A stretch of 64,000 bases of DNA, taken from assembly GCA_019096155.1 (NCBI GenBank), contig JAHCVI010000003.1, positions 1 through 64,000 of the forward strand, given 5' to 3'. A model generated the notes under the pieces. It had not been told where the DNA came from. It was given only the letters and a program-made list of their open reading frames with translations, and made no database searches. The translations under genes and the position numbers were made by a program. Shown here piece by piece: positions 45,223-55,309 of this stretch (positions within the stretch are counted from its first letter, which is position 1; each line of letters opens with the position of its first letter). This DNA comes from Staphylotrichum longicolle (Eukaryota; Ascomycota; Sordariomycetes; Sordariales; Chaetomiaceae).

Positions 45223-46048
45223 CGTCGCTGGTTGATGGGGCACAGACTGGAGACAAAAATGATGCACGGGAACAAGGCTCAGGGGTTGACAGACTGGAGC
45301 TTGTCATCATGAGTTACTTGAAGAATGTCTACGACACCAACTCTTATACAGAGCAAGATACTCTATGCCAGGTAGGTACCTAAAAAATAAGACCGGGATC
45401 TCCGCACATCTCCGAGGTTGCTTGCTCATCTCACCTCATTGCATTTGAAGTAACTGCTTCTGCCGACGGCGCTTGGGATTGCGTGATTTTGGGGCTGGTG
45501 GCGTGGGCTTGTTTGGACCCAACAACGTCTCGGTTGCGCAGAAACGGATGAAGCTCAGGAACAGCTTCCAGGCACGTAAATGGCACGGGCGAAGGCTCGG
45601 TGATAAGCGACAAAAACGACCCCCATCAGTGCAGATGGAAAAGTCGAGTTGTTCTTAGTGCTTCTCCGCTTCCAACGCCATTCCTTCACACAACCCCACA
45701 GGTGCCGGTCACGACATCTTAGCCGCAAAGGCGTACAGGCTGCAAAAGGATCGCAAGGGGTCGTGTATTGCGTACAAAGCTGGCATTAGTAATGGTCATG
45801 CTCTCTGTAGTAACAGTCCATTGGCTCGGGTGAGTCGGTCTCGCTTTTCCACAACAGGGGCAACGCAGGCGCTGTTCGGTTTCGGTTTCAAGGTATTTTT
45901 CTGATGAGCTTTGGGAGCCATGCCGGGATGAGATGATATGTGTATATTTGGAGCCCTTCACCGCGCACTTCGCTGCCCTGTCTGCGTGTGTGCGGCCCGC
46001 TTCTCGGTGTGTTCCAGGACAGCGCCATCTCTGGCAAGTTGCAACACA
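45223..46048. promoter_or_regulatory. Divergent promoter region of the dioxygenase and transporter genes
   Basis: About 830 bases separate the two start codons. Frames inside are non-coding in appearance. No convincing paired operator was picked out by eye. Shared regulation is an inference from the arrangement. Confidence 0.4.
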
Positions 46049-48141
46049 ATGGCAGCCCAACGCCCGCACTCCGAAGGGGCCTTCGTCGCAGTGCAGACAG
46101 AGCATGAAAAAGAAGTCCACCAAGACGACGGAAACTCTGGCACCTCCAGCCCGAGGATTTCAGACCAACTCAAGCAGAGCCACATCCATGAGCGGGATCT
46201 CGAAGATCCCAGCGATGGCTCCCTTCACCAAGTCATCACCAAGGAAGGGAAAGACATCCTTGTGAGCTGGACACGGGAGGAACAAGCACGGGTTGTCCGC
46301 AAGGCCGATTTCCTGTTCCTGCCATTGTTTGCTGTATGTATAAGCCGGGGTCTTGTGGCTGGGAGCCATGCCGGGTTGTGTGGTACACTGCGGATGGGTA
46401 TGTGCTAACGGTGCCGGATCCAGATCATGTTCACCTGGATGGCCATCGATCGTGCCAATGTCTCAGGGGTTCTGACGTCGACATTCCTCAAAGACACAGG
46501 CATCACTCGCGACCAGGCCAACACTGGAGTGTCGCTCCTGTGGCTTGGCATTGTCCTCCTCGAAATCCCATCCAACGTGAGCATGGGTGCCCATCTCAAC
46601 CTCCGCCTTCATGTCAACTGACTTGCCCTTGCAGGTAATCCTGCACCGCATTGGGCCCCACGTCTGGATTCCCGCACAGGTCATGGTCTGGGGCCTCGTC
46701 GAGATTCTGCAGTGCTTCGTCACAGGCCCGGGGGGGTGGTACGCCGCCCGCTTGTTTCTCGGCTTGGCCGAGAGCGGTTTCCTCCCGGGCTCCCTCTACA
46801 CGCTCTCGCAGTGGTACACGCAGGACGAGATTACCTCCCGCACGACCGCCTTCTTCTTCGGCTCGTCCGTCGCGTCTGCCTTTGGCTCTCTCATCTCCTC
46901 GGGGGCGCTCCGGCTCGAGGGCCAGCACGGCATAAGCGGTTGGCAATGGTCCGTCCTTGGATAAAGTATACCCTACAAGAGCGATATCACTAACGGAAAC
47001 TCCAGGATCTTCATCATCTGCGGGGTTTCAACCATAGCCACCGGCATACTCGCGTTTGCTTTTCTCCCAAAGTCCCCCTACCACACCGGCAATCTCTTCG
47101 GTGGACTCGTCCGGTCCCGGGGTTGGCTCTCCGAGCGCGAGGCCGACGTATTCACCGCAAGGATTCTTTACAAGGACGGCAATAAGAGGTACACGTCATC
47201 GATGAGAATCACATGGAAAGATATGTACGTACTGCTCATCTTTGGTCGGGAAGCCTAGGTCGCCTTTGGCACTCACTAACCACCTGCTCATAGAACAGAC
47301 GTCTTGTCCCACTGGGCTACCTGGCCGTACCTCATCGCCTGCCTGAGCGGTCTTCAGTCCATCAATGGGTTGTCGACCTGGGGCGCCACCATCATCCAGT
47401 CCTTGGGATTCAGCAGCATCAAGGCCAATCTGCTCAATGCTCCTGGCCCCATTCTGGCCGGCATCTTCGGCCTCATGTTGTCTGCCTCTGTGGATCGACA
47501 TAAACGGTTTGGCTACGCTATCTTATTCTCGGGTTTCTGGACTCTCGCGGGTCTGATCGCCCTTTATCATCTACCGGTGACTTCAAAGTCGTCCTGGTCC
47601 TTCTATGCCGCGTACCTCGTCACGCAGGCGTCTCCGTAAGTGCAATGTCAAGACGGAGTGTAAAGAAAAAAGTTGTCTGATTCACCGTGGCAGGAGTTGG
47701 CAGCCGATCAACGTGACTTGGCTCTCACTCAACTTCAAGTCGCCGCAGAAACGCGCCATCGCGTACGCTGTGTACAGTAAGAAACAGTTTTCAAGCTGTC
47801 AGAGTTGCGCATGCTGATTATGAAACACAGTGGGATGCTCTAACTTGGGGGGGACTTATGGGAATCAAGTATTCAGAGGCGTGAGCAACCATATGACTCG
47901 TCTCTTGCCGCGCCGAGTGCCTTGCTAACGGCTGTCTTAGAGCGACGCCCCCCTCTACCGGAAGGCATGGATTGAATGCCTGTCCCTCGCCGCCGTGTGG
48001 ATTCTGACCATCGCCACCCAAACCTCGGTTTTTCAACTCTCGAATCGACGCTTCAGAAAGGAGCTCGAGAACCGGCCAGAGCTGGAATCAGAGGTTGTCT
48101 TTAACGACCAAAGGGGGCGCAAGCACAGGTTCTATTGGTAA
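46049..48141 (+). CDS. MFS transporter, allantoate/anion:cation symporter (DAL5/ACS) type
   Basis: Eight exons (introns 46334-46423, 46577-46634, 46949-47005, 47225-47293, 47636-47693, 47777-47830, 47881-47940) encode 548 residues with no indel. A hydrophilic N-terminus with SPRISDQ leads to twelve helices. Family landmarks are the helix-1 segment ending FTWMAIDRANVSGV, WLGIVLLEIPSN, the GLAESGFLPGSLY and LSQWYTQDE block before the central loop, then LNAPGPILAGI, and late WQPINVTWLS and GTYGNQVF. These are typical of the DAL5/TNA1 anion:cation symporters that import carboxylates such as allantoate, nicotinate or ureidosuccinate. Exons 6 and 7 are short (83 and 50 bases) and only fit if all small introns are honoured. 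The divergent ring-cleavage dioxygenase suggests an aromatic acid as substrate, unproven. Confidence 0.87.
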
Positions 48142-49208
48142 ATCCTGAAAGACGAAATAGCTTGCGGTTGCCGGTTGCTTTGCAGGGCAAGGAGACAACT
48201 CATGGCCAAAGTTGCCTTAACGTTACCTCCAGGTTCTTAGTTGTGGACCTGGTCTATCATGCACCTTTGCCTGGCTCACAATTGTCAAAACTTTCGCTCA
48301 TGAACCAAGACACCGGGTCCGTCGTCGCGCCACCCCCTACGGAGTACGGATTAGCTCCAGAGGACTAGGCTGGCAAAATCGCTAACGTAGCCAACATCGA
48401 CACAGCGCCAAACGCGCACGCGGTCAGAGGTCCCTCGATGCCCCAGGATGCACCCAAGAGTCCCCGCAAAAGCAAGGAGTCAGTAGAGCCGCTTGGCCCT
48501 CGGCCTGAAGATGCCTATCCGCTATCGTTCCCTGGGCACATCGGGCTTGTTTAAGCGCGAGCCCACGCCTCCCCCCCCCCCGTCTTTACGCGGCGACGAG
48601 GTGCGAACCAAGGACGTCTTCGAGTATCCCGACAAGGACCGGGACAGCCCATCAGGCCTCGAACCGGGCGTTATTTGGCGCTTCCGTAGGACCTGGGGCT
48701 CTCCACACTTCAGCCTCCTCGCTTCGTCAGTGGAGTCACTTGAGACAATCCACGTAGTGACAAGTGCCGAGATTCCTCCTCTACGCCTGCCCAAGTAGGG
48801 CAAGGGGGCTTCCAACTTTACGTCGGAGAAGGTCCATATCGAGATAGTGTAATTTGTAACCAGGATAGACATCTATCTTGACCTTATATCTTGCTATTCC
48901 CCTTGCTCGCCGTATGCTGCCACCTCTTTCACCTTGTAGCATTATTCCCATCGCTAGCATATACTACCGCCTCTTGTATCCCTCCCCGCAACCTGTATAA
49001 CTCGCTTGTGCTTCCATTGCCGGCTGTGCTGCCCCCGTCTCTCCTTCTAGTACCTTAGCTTTCGTGCTACCACCGCCGCTCTGTGTTCCCGTCTCTTATG
49101 TCTTCCCTTGTATCTGAGCTTTTCTTCGGGTCGCAGTTTGGGGATTCACGCCTTACCCAACAAGGTGATGGGACAGAAGGAGCTCGCCGAGCTCCCGTCG
49201 ACGTCTGA
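48142..49208. other. Gene-poor stretch with possible coding remnants
   Basis: Near 48390-48554 a short forward frame reads like a real disordered protein segment (PQDAPKSPRKSKESVEPLGP) but stops without a partner. After an 11-base C run at 48571-48581 another frame (DEVRTKDVFEYPDKDRD) looks similarly coding. Both lack starts and splice logic I can support. From about 48880 to 49080 the sequence is pyrimidine-rich. Confidence 0.35.
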
Positions 49209-49448
49209 AAAACCACCGCTTCGTCGACGCGGGGGCTCCTGCATGCCGAGGCAAATGGCAAGAGAATCTTGTCCCCCAATGAGGAGGAAGAGGGGGAGAT
49301 TAAGGAGCTGACGCGCAGCCAGGCAAGGGAGCGAGAAGCCAACGCCCGACGCGGAGCCTTCAGACGTCAAACAAGCCGAGCGCGAGGAACCGACGCCCGG
49401 CGCAGCCTTCAGAAAGCAGCTGGGAGAGCACTTGAGGAGTTGGATTAA
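49209..49448 (+). pseudogene. Possible remnant of a charged, helical protein
   Basis: This is a 79-codon open frame ending in a stop at 49446 that has no start codon upstream. Its composition is strongly protein-like, with acidic and basic helical segments (SPNEEEEGEIKELTRSQARE, REREANARRGAFRRQ, AAGRALEELD). The family is not recognised. It could be a terminal exon of a gene whose earlier exons are degraded or were not seen, or part of an old repeat. Confidence 0.3.
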
Positions 49449-50145
49449 TACCATCTTTTCCCCTCCACTTTGTTGATCGTTCCCTGCCCGTGACTGTGAC
49501 GCTTGTGAATATGTGCGAGGCATAATTAAGCCCGCGTCGTGATCATGGTGTTGTGCCACTGTTTCCAGAGCCGCCCTGCCAGCGCCATCCCCTCCAGGGC
49601 CCTCGCTGAACTGAACTAACCTCTCACGCTCTGCAGGTTCGTTTTTGCCAGAACGCCGCAGCATATCTCGTCAGAGCCAATGCTAGGTAGGCGGACCATG
49701 CAACATGTGGACTGTCAGCTGTCTTGAAGCCTGGTTTTTCTGGCATGTCAACCATGGTCATGTTTATCTCCCAAACTGCCTCCGAGTCTGTGCCCGCCAT
49801 GGTGAACTTGGTTCTGTGCCCGACGTGGCATGGAAATTTCTCCGCCCGCGACGGTAAAACTCTGTGCCTACCACGGTTAGTCGTGGAGGGTTTCTAACCG
49901 GGCGGCCACTCTGACCCTCCTTCCAGCACCGTGAATGTTGTCGATAAATCGGCCAGTCAGAAACAAGCAATCAGTCCGACCAACTGACTCAACACAACCA
50001 CCCACAATTTTGCCCTCTCTCTTCCTCTTCCTCTCTTTTCTCCTCCAAAATTCATCAAAATTTGCATGGCGACCAACCCATCGATCGCGCAAACAGATGT
50101 ACAGTTTCCGTTCCCATTATCTCGTGAGCCGGACTCTCACTAACC
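49449..50145. other. Intergenic region
   Basis: The upstream flank of the zinc-knuckle gene. A pyrimidine-rich leader (49990-50045) precedes an ATG at 50064 that could begin a short upstream exon, but its frame does not join the main one cleanly. Otherwise nothing was found. Confidence 0.35.
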
Positions 50146-51609
50146 ATGTCTGCTTTTTGCGACCTAGAAAAAGATATGAATATAAACATGGCCGGCACGG
50201 CCGCCCAAAATGGCGGACCGTCCACTGGTCCCTCTGGAACCACCGACCCTGCCGGAGCTAGATCTTCCGGAAACAACACCGCGGCTACGGCCGCCCAGCA
50301 GCAGACCACTGGCCAGCTGAACCCCCAGGCTCGCCCTTTCTGTAGCAACCGCGCCGGAAACGGACCCTCTGGAACCGGCACCCGCCCTGGATCTTCTTTC
50401 CAAGCCACCACACGTGCTGGGACCAGCAACCATTCCGGCATGTCCGGACACAGCCGCCTAGCGCCCCCGGCCAACAACAAACGCAAGCGCGAGTTTGATC
50501 GCGACGCTGCGTTCCGAGCCGCCATGACCGACAACTCGACGCTCCCCCGGACCTACGAGGAAGCCGAAGCTGTCGGATGGACCCCGCAGCGCCTCGATGG
50601 CCAAATCGGCAGTGCAAGGCTGCCCATGGTCGACTCGATCCAGGTGCTTACCCGGTACCGGATCCAGGAGCCATCCGTCGTGGACACCCCAAGGTACCAG
50701 GTCAACTGGATCGCCCGTGACCCCCGCCGACTCGCCGCCAACGGCTACTGCGGCAAAATTCTTGTGGACCCTCAGTCCGTCCAGGCACTGGCCAACTGCA
50801 TTCTAGAAGTGGCACGGGAGTCTGGCTCCCCTTTCATGAACTTCGCCTTTGAGCCCGTCAGCTGGAGGGACAGCAATCGGCACCGACAGCAGATCGCCAT
50901 CTGGGCAGAAGAGGCGAGAGCCCGCAGGAACTCGCCGACAACAGGGTGTCCACCTGCGCAAACTGCGGACAGGTTGGCCACACGGCTCGCAAGTGCGTGA
51001 TGCCGTGCCGCAATTACGGCAGCAACAAGGCGTGCCCCCTCTGCAACACCCAAGACCATGTCTTTCGACGACTGCCCTCGAATGCAGGGAAACAGCTTGC
51101 AGGACAGGGATTTTGCCAAGGCACTTGGTGAGTTGCTCTTTCTCTCACGGCCGAACGCGCCTCAGATCCGCAGTGTCAAGTGGATCTTTTACGACGTGCT
51201 GGCCGCCGCACAGAGCATGAAGTTCGCCTTCTTCAAGTCGGACTTGGAACTCGCCTGGCCGTGGAGCAACGACTTCGCCCAAAAGGTCGCCAACGCCAGC
51301 CCTGGCGACAAAATCCTCCAAGGGAAGCTGCATCCCTCGGAATTCGACTACGCCCTGCATACCTGCGACGACCTGCCTGCCGACCCCTTATTTGCTGGTA
51401 TGACGGTTGGTCAGATCCTCCAGCAAAGGGCTGCTGGTGAGTTCGACGCGGACCGCTTCGTGCCGACAGAGCACGCACAGGTCCCTGCCCAGCCCTCGGA
51501 CCAGCACCGAGCGCAGGTGGTCTTGAGCACCACGGACCGCGTGGATGTCATCAAAAGCAACATGCGGCCCAAGCCGCTGTCCACCGTTCCTCTTGACGGG
51601 ATCAGGTGA
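50146..51609 (+). CDS. Zinc-knuckle protein of unknown function, two frameshifts
   Basis: Three consecutive open frames join into 488 codons if one base is added near 50927 (a GG that should be GGG) and one T removed near 51063. Residues 1-110 are low complexity, rich in Gly, Ser, Thr and Pro. A basic patch KRKREFD precedes a globular segment (TYEEAEAVGWTPQRLDGQ, RYQVNWIARDPRRL). Then come two knuckles: CANCGQVGHTARKC (CX2CX4HX4C) and CPLCNTQDHVFDDC of the same spacing. A C-terminal domain of about 180 residues (FLSRPNAPQIRSVKWIFYD, LELAWPWSNDF) is not recognised. Such knuckles bind single-stranded nucleic acid in gag-like and RNA-processing proteins. No reverse transcriptase or integrase is nearby, so it is not a simple retroelement, but domestication is possible. 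Confidence 0.6.
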
Positions 51610-52198
51610 AGATGATGTCAACTAAGGTCCCGGGCAGCGGTATTAGCACCTAAGGCAGCCAGCCCCCTCCTGAGTGTTTTGTCCTGAGACGGCGCTCGTC
51701 TTTTTGATAGACAATTGAACTCGTTTGTCTGTCACTCTGGGATTTCCCAACCGTGAACTGATGTGCCATGCCTCTGATCTTCCATGTTTGTCCCTGATTG
51801 TTTAACGCGTCGATGTTGGTTCGTGTCTTTAGCTGGGCATTGGATCTCGTGGAATCGTGCATCGGTTAAAGCGAGGTTGAAGGCAATATCGAAGTGTCGC
51901 AACAGGGATTCGGCAAGGATTGAGGCCTTGCCTCGACACCCGTGACCGAACTGGGGCCTGGACATGAGATTTATCACCACAGGCCGAGGCAGCATCGGTG
52001 ACCACGGAGCAAGCCAAGCACAACACGAATCACGACGTGTAAGTCCAACAAGGCCATGACAAGCAAGATCCAGCGCAGCCACATCGAGAAGAGCAACTTG
52101 TTCTAATTGACCGCTAAAAACAGCAGCCGTTTTGATTGATTGTCAAGGGCGGCGGTTTTAATGACGGGAAGAGCCAGCCTCGTGGACAAGCATGACCA
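51610..52198. other. Intergenic region
   Basis: The reverse-strand frame at 51732-52082 lacks family features. No repeat boundary or RNA gene was recognised. Confidence 0.45.
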
Positions 52199-52501
52199 CG
52201 GAAACCTGATGCCAAGTTGCCAGAGACTGGAATGTCAACCAGGTTCAAGGCGCTCGTCCTCCCTTGGGTGTATGAGCTGCGCTGTCGGACCAGGAGTTGA
52301 CTGGATTTAAAGGGGAACCCGGTTAAGGAGGCTGAAATTGAACCCTACAAGCTGAGTGAGTTCTACGGCAGGTATGAGAGGGGTCTGACGTACGAGGGAT
52401 ACTGGGAGCATGCCAATGTTTCCAGGAAGGATAGGGTCCGGGGCGAAATCATGCGCATGTTGCTACCACTGGTGAAGGGCGACGTGGTCCAGAATGACTG
52501 A
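52199..52501 (+). pseudogene. Coding remnant with internal stop, family unknown
   Basis: A forward frame of 101 codons, with a stop at 52499 and one internal TGA at 52298, reads convincingly as protein. Before the TGA is STRFKALVLPWVYELRCRTR. After it come NPVKEAEIEPYKLSEFYGRY, LTYEGYWEHANVSRKDRVRG and MRMLLPLVKGD. There is no initiating ATG and no clear splice acceptor upstream, so this looks like the C-terminal part of a decayed gene, or a terminal exon with a substituted tryptophan codon (TGG to TGA). I do not recognise the family. It lies 0.6 kb downstream of the zinc-knuckle gene and could once have belonged to it or to a repeated element. Confidence 0.4.
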
Positions 52502-52531
52502 CATTTGGCGAACTCGTGATCGCCTATTTTC

Positions 52532-52834
52532 TTGCTTTCTCTTACTCCGTCCCGTGGAATAGGTAACTACCAGATACTTTATCTTCTGTTCACCCCTCCT
52601 GGATACCAACCCCGACAGAAAAAGGGGCTAAAGGCTCCGCTTCCACACGCATGCACTTACTGCGGTGCAGCATTTAAACAACCATGCTACAGGCAACGGC
52701 ATAACTCCCAGTCGGACATGGACAGGCAGCGACATTCCACTGAGGCAACATGCACTAGGCAATGCGCGCTTGATCTTTGGGAGACATACCATGCCAGAGC
52801 CGACGCCGCCGCCCGTGTATTTGGACGACCTTAG
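52532..52834 (+). other. Short frame with a zinc-finger-like segment
   Basis: An open frame of 100 codons lacking a canonical start. It contains CTYCGAAFKQPCYRQRH, which has the CX2C spacing and a downstream histidine of a C2H2 finger; the second histidine spacing is poor. It may be a decayed zinc-finger exon. The frame is different from the remnant just upstream. Confidence 0.25.
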
Positions 52835-53170
52835 TTAGGTAGTTAGCTTAACCATACGTTACACTTGTCAGTATTGGAATGCCTCCAATGCTACCTATCT
52901 ATACAGCCCCGCTGAGACGAAGTGCTACTGATGTTCCGAAGGTTCCGAGTGAGGCCTTGCGACAGTCAATTGTAGGCTGCCAGGATTGTATTGGTCTAGT
53001 CTTCTACCGCGCCTCTTTATGCAAGTCCCGTTCAATGACGGACTGGTCCACCCAATATAGCTGCTAAGTGATTCGCTCCGTCCATCCCGTCTCAAGCGCT
53101 AACTGGGTACAGTGACTTTCCAACAATACCAGCCAGGACCTAGAAAGAGTGGGAGTTAGAACTTGATTCA
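52835..53170. other. Intergenic region
   Basis: Nothing recognised between the finger-like frame and the 3' end of the second PARG-like gene. Confidence 0.5.
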
Positions 53171-54355
53171 CTACTGCGACTGCACCACCTCCTTCTCGCT
53201 CGAGAGCTGCTCCCTCAACCCGTCAATCACTCTGCCGAGGCCCATCTTGAGCTGCGGAGACTTGGCCTGCTCTGCTGACAGTTCCATCTCCTTGATCTTC
53301 TCCTCCAGCGCTCTGACTCTTTCAGCCTCTGGATCTTCCTGTTGCTCTTTGTCCTGTGATACCGGGTCCTTGGCATCTTCCCTTACCAAACCTTCACCAA
53401 AGGCCTCGGCAAACCGTTCCGCAAGACTGGGAACCAAAATAGCAAACACCACCTCCTCGATGCCATCCCAACCCCCGCCCTTGCCCTTCTTCGACCCAAG
53501 AAGAACGCTTCTCCAAGCCTTTGCCACTTCACCCACCGGATTCCCGTACGCACCGCAACCCCACGCACCCAGTACGACCCTCCTCGCCCCCTTTGCCCTC
53601 AACACCCCCATCACCAAGCCCATCTTCCTCCTCATCAACTCGCGATCTTTCTCACTCAGCACCATCCTCCCCCCACCCCCTAACCCACCACCATCTCCCG
53701 CCTCATCCTCACCCCCCTCCTCAACCTCAGGCTGCCTCAACATCGCCGCACTAACGCAGTCCACAAACCAGCGGTCGCGCTTCGCCAACTCGACATCCTC
53801 CTCTGCACCGCGAAACACCAGCACGTCGGGCGTGTAAACGGCGCCGAGCTCCGGCAGCCTGTAAAACTCGTCGCGCAGCGATGGAAGCAGTGTCGTGCGC
53901 ATGCACAAGAACTCTTCCTGACTAGATGCACCGCGCAGAAAGCCGCCGCCGGGAGAGAGCGGGGAGGCCATGTTGAGGATGGCGACGCGGGCGTGGCGGT
54001 TAGTGAGGTCGAGGTGGGTGTTGTTGTTCGGGTTAGAGGTGGGGGTGCATTCGGAGACCGTGGTGGCCGTGGTTGGGTGGTTGGAGATGCGGAGAAGGGA
54101 GTGTGCGGCTGTGAGCGTGTCGGTGACACGAAGCGTGATGCGCGGGCCGGGGCCGGTTGGTGGAGGTTGCAAGCTGGGTGGTGGTACCTGGTCGGGGGTG
54201 ATGAGCTCGGAGCGGGCGAGGCCCTCGCGTGCGCGCGGATGGGCGGACAGCAGGGATGGGATGACCTTGTTGAGGGTCAATTTGGCTTTCTTTGCACGTG
54301 CATCTTTGCGGAATGCCGCTGGCGGCTGGCTGTATGACGGCTTTGTCCTTCCCAT
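53171..54355 (-). CDS. Microbial-type PARG-like protein (TIGR02452 family), second copy
   Basis: A single-exon, clean frame for 394 residues. An N-terminal basic stretch (RKDARAKKAKLTL) precedes the PARG-like core: VAILNMASPLSPGGGFLRGA, SSQEEFLCMRTTLLPSL, VYTPDVLVFRG, and after an acidic, glycine-rich insert (about 230-260) the second signature VVLGAWGCGAYGNPVGEVA. The last 70 residues are a charged coiled-coil-like extension (AERVRALEEKIKEMELSAEQ), absent from the copy at 405-1460. The two genes therefore belong to one family but differ at both ends and are not a recent tandem duplicate. By family analogy it binds or hydrolyses ADP-ribose groups. No targeting signal is evident; the basic N-terminus could favour nuclear location. 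Confidence 0.87.
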   Translation of the reverse strand: MGRTKPSYSQPPAAFRKDARAKKAKLTLNKVIPSLLSAHPRAREGLARSELITPDQVPPPSLQPPPTGPGPRITLRVTDTLTAAHSLLRISNHPTTATTVSECTPTSNPNNNTHLDLTNRHARVAILNMASPLSPGGGFLRGASSQEEFLCMRTTLLPSLRDEFYRLPELGAVYTPDVLVFRGAEEDVELAKRDRWFVDCVSAAMLRQPEVEEGGEDEAGDGGGLGGGGRMVLSEKDRELMRRKMGLVMGVLRAKGARRVVLGAWGCGAYGNPVGEVAKAWRSVLLGSKKGKGGGWDGIEEVVFAILVPSLAERFAEAFGEGLVREDAKDPVSQDKEQQEDPEAERVRALEEKIKEMELSAEQAKSPQLKMGLGRVIDGLREQLSSEKEVVQSQ

Positions 54356-55309
54356 ACTGTCGTGTTGTTCAGTCGAGCATTCTGCCGAGGAAAGTTGTGT
54401 CTCGAGTTAAGCGTGACGTCTGTGGGTGGTGACGACAAGCCGAGTGGGGAACGTAAGGTAATTAAGGTAAGGTACATATGCATGCTGATCGTACTGTCAT
54501 CAATACGGAGACCATCTGAGGATTCTGGAGTCGTCGTATAACTATTTAACGTCTGAAGTCCATCGAACAGTTCTCATTTACGGCAACCGCTTCACCCAGT
54601 CTGCTCTAACATTCAAAGAAACAGGTTTTTTTTACACCTGTTCCCTTGTAGCCTACTACAATTGTGCTTGTGGCCTGACGCAGGTCAATCGAACTGGATA
54701 ACCCCACTGGCGAAGTACACGCAACCACATCCATGTCAACGGCAAATCATCAAGATGCTTGATGGTACACTCACAGAAGCCGAAAGGCCTTTGTTACAGA
54801 TAATTCCAGGTTTTGCTCCAACTCTCGTAGCTTGGTTAAGCCTGCGCCTAAATTCAAGATCCTGCCTTTAGAATCCCCATTCTTCCAGGAAGCACTGCAC
54901 ACAGCGCATAGTCGATAAGAAACTGAGGACGTAGGTTGTACGAAGCCGACCATTTAGCACAACTGAGTCTGCAACTTCTTCTCCAAAAGAAAAGTGAACT
55001 ACCGGTCTAGAAACATGTCTTACCCTCCCAATAAAAGCGATAGCTTCTAGTCTGCATTATGATTCAGAAGGTGCGGTTTTTGTCCTTGTAGCTCCTCGTT
55101 CTGAACCCTTCTGAGCAGAGACAGAATTTTACGGGCAGACCGTCCCCTCGACAAGAACATGCTCCCCGACGTGGACCCGCAAGCAACGAAAGAGGCGTTT
55201 TTCTCCTGGCCCCTGGCTCCAGCGCTTCCAAAACGTTTGCATTATATTACCACCTGTATCAAGCTACAACCACTCTGTCTAAGGTACTGTGCAACCCAGC
55301 CCTGTGTCT
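54356..55309. other. Intergenic region
   Basis: About 950 bases, comparatively A/T-rich, with only short frames. No repeat or RNA gene was recognised. Confidence 0.5.

Noticed and set aside
50146..51609. Intact retrotransposon gag-pol
   Set aside because: Only zinc knuckles are present; no protease, reverse transcriptase, integrase or long terminal repeats were seen around it.
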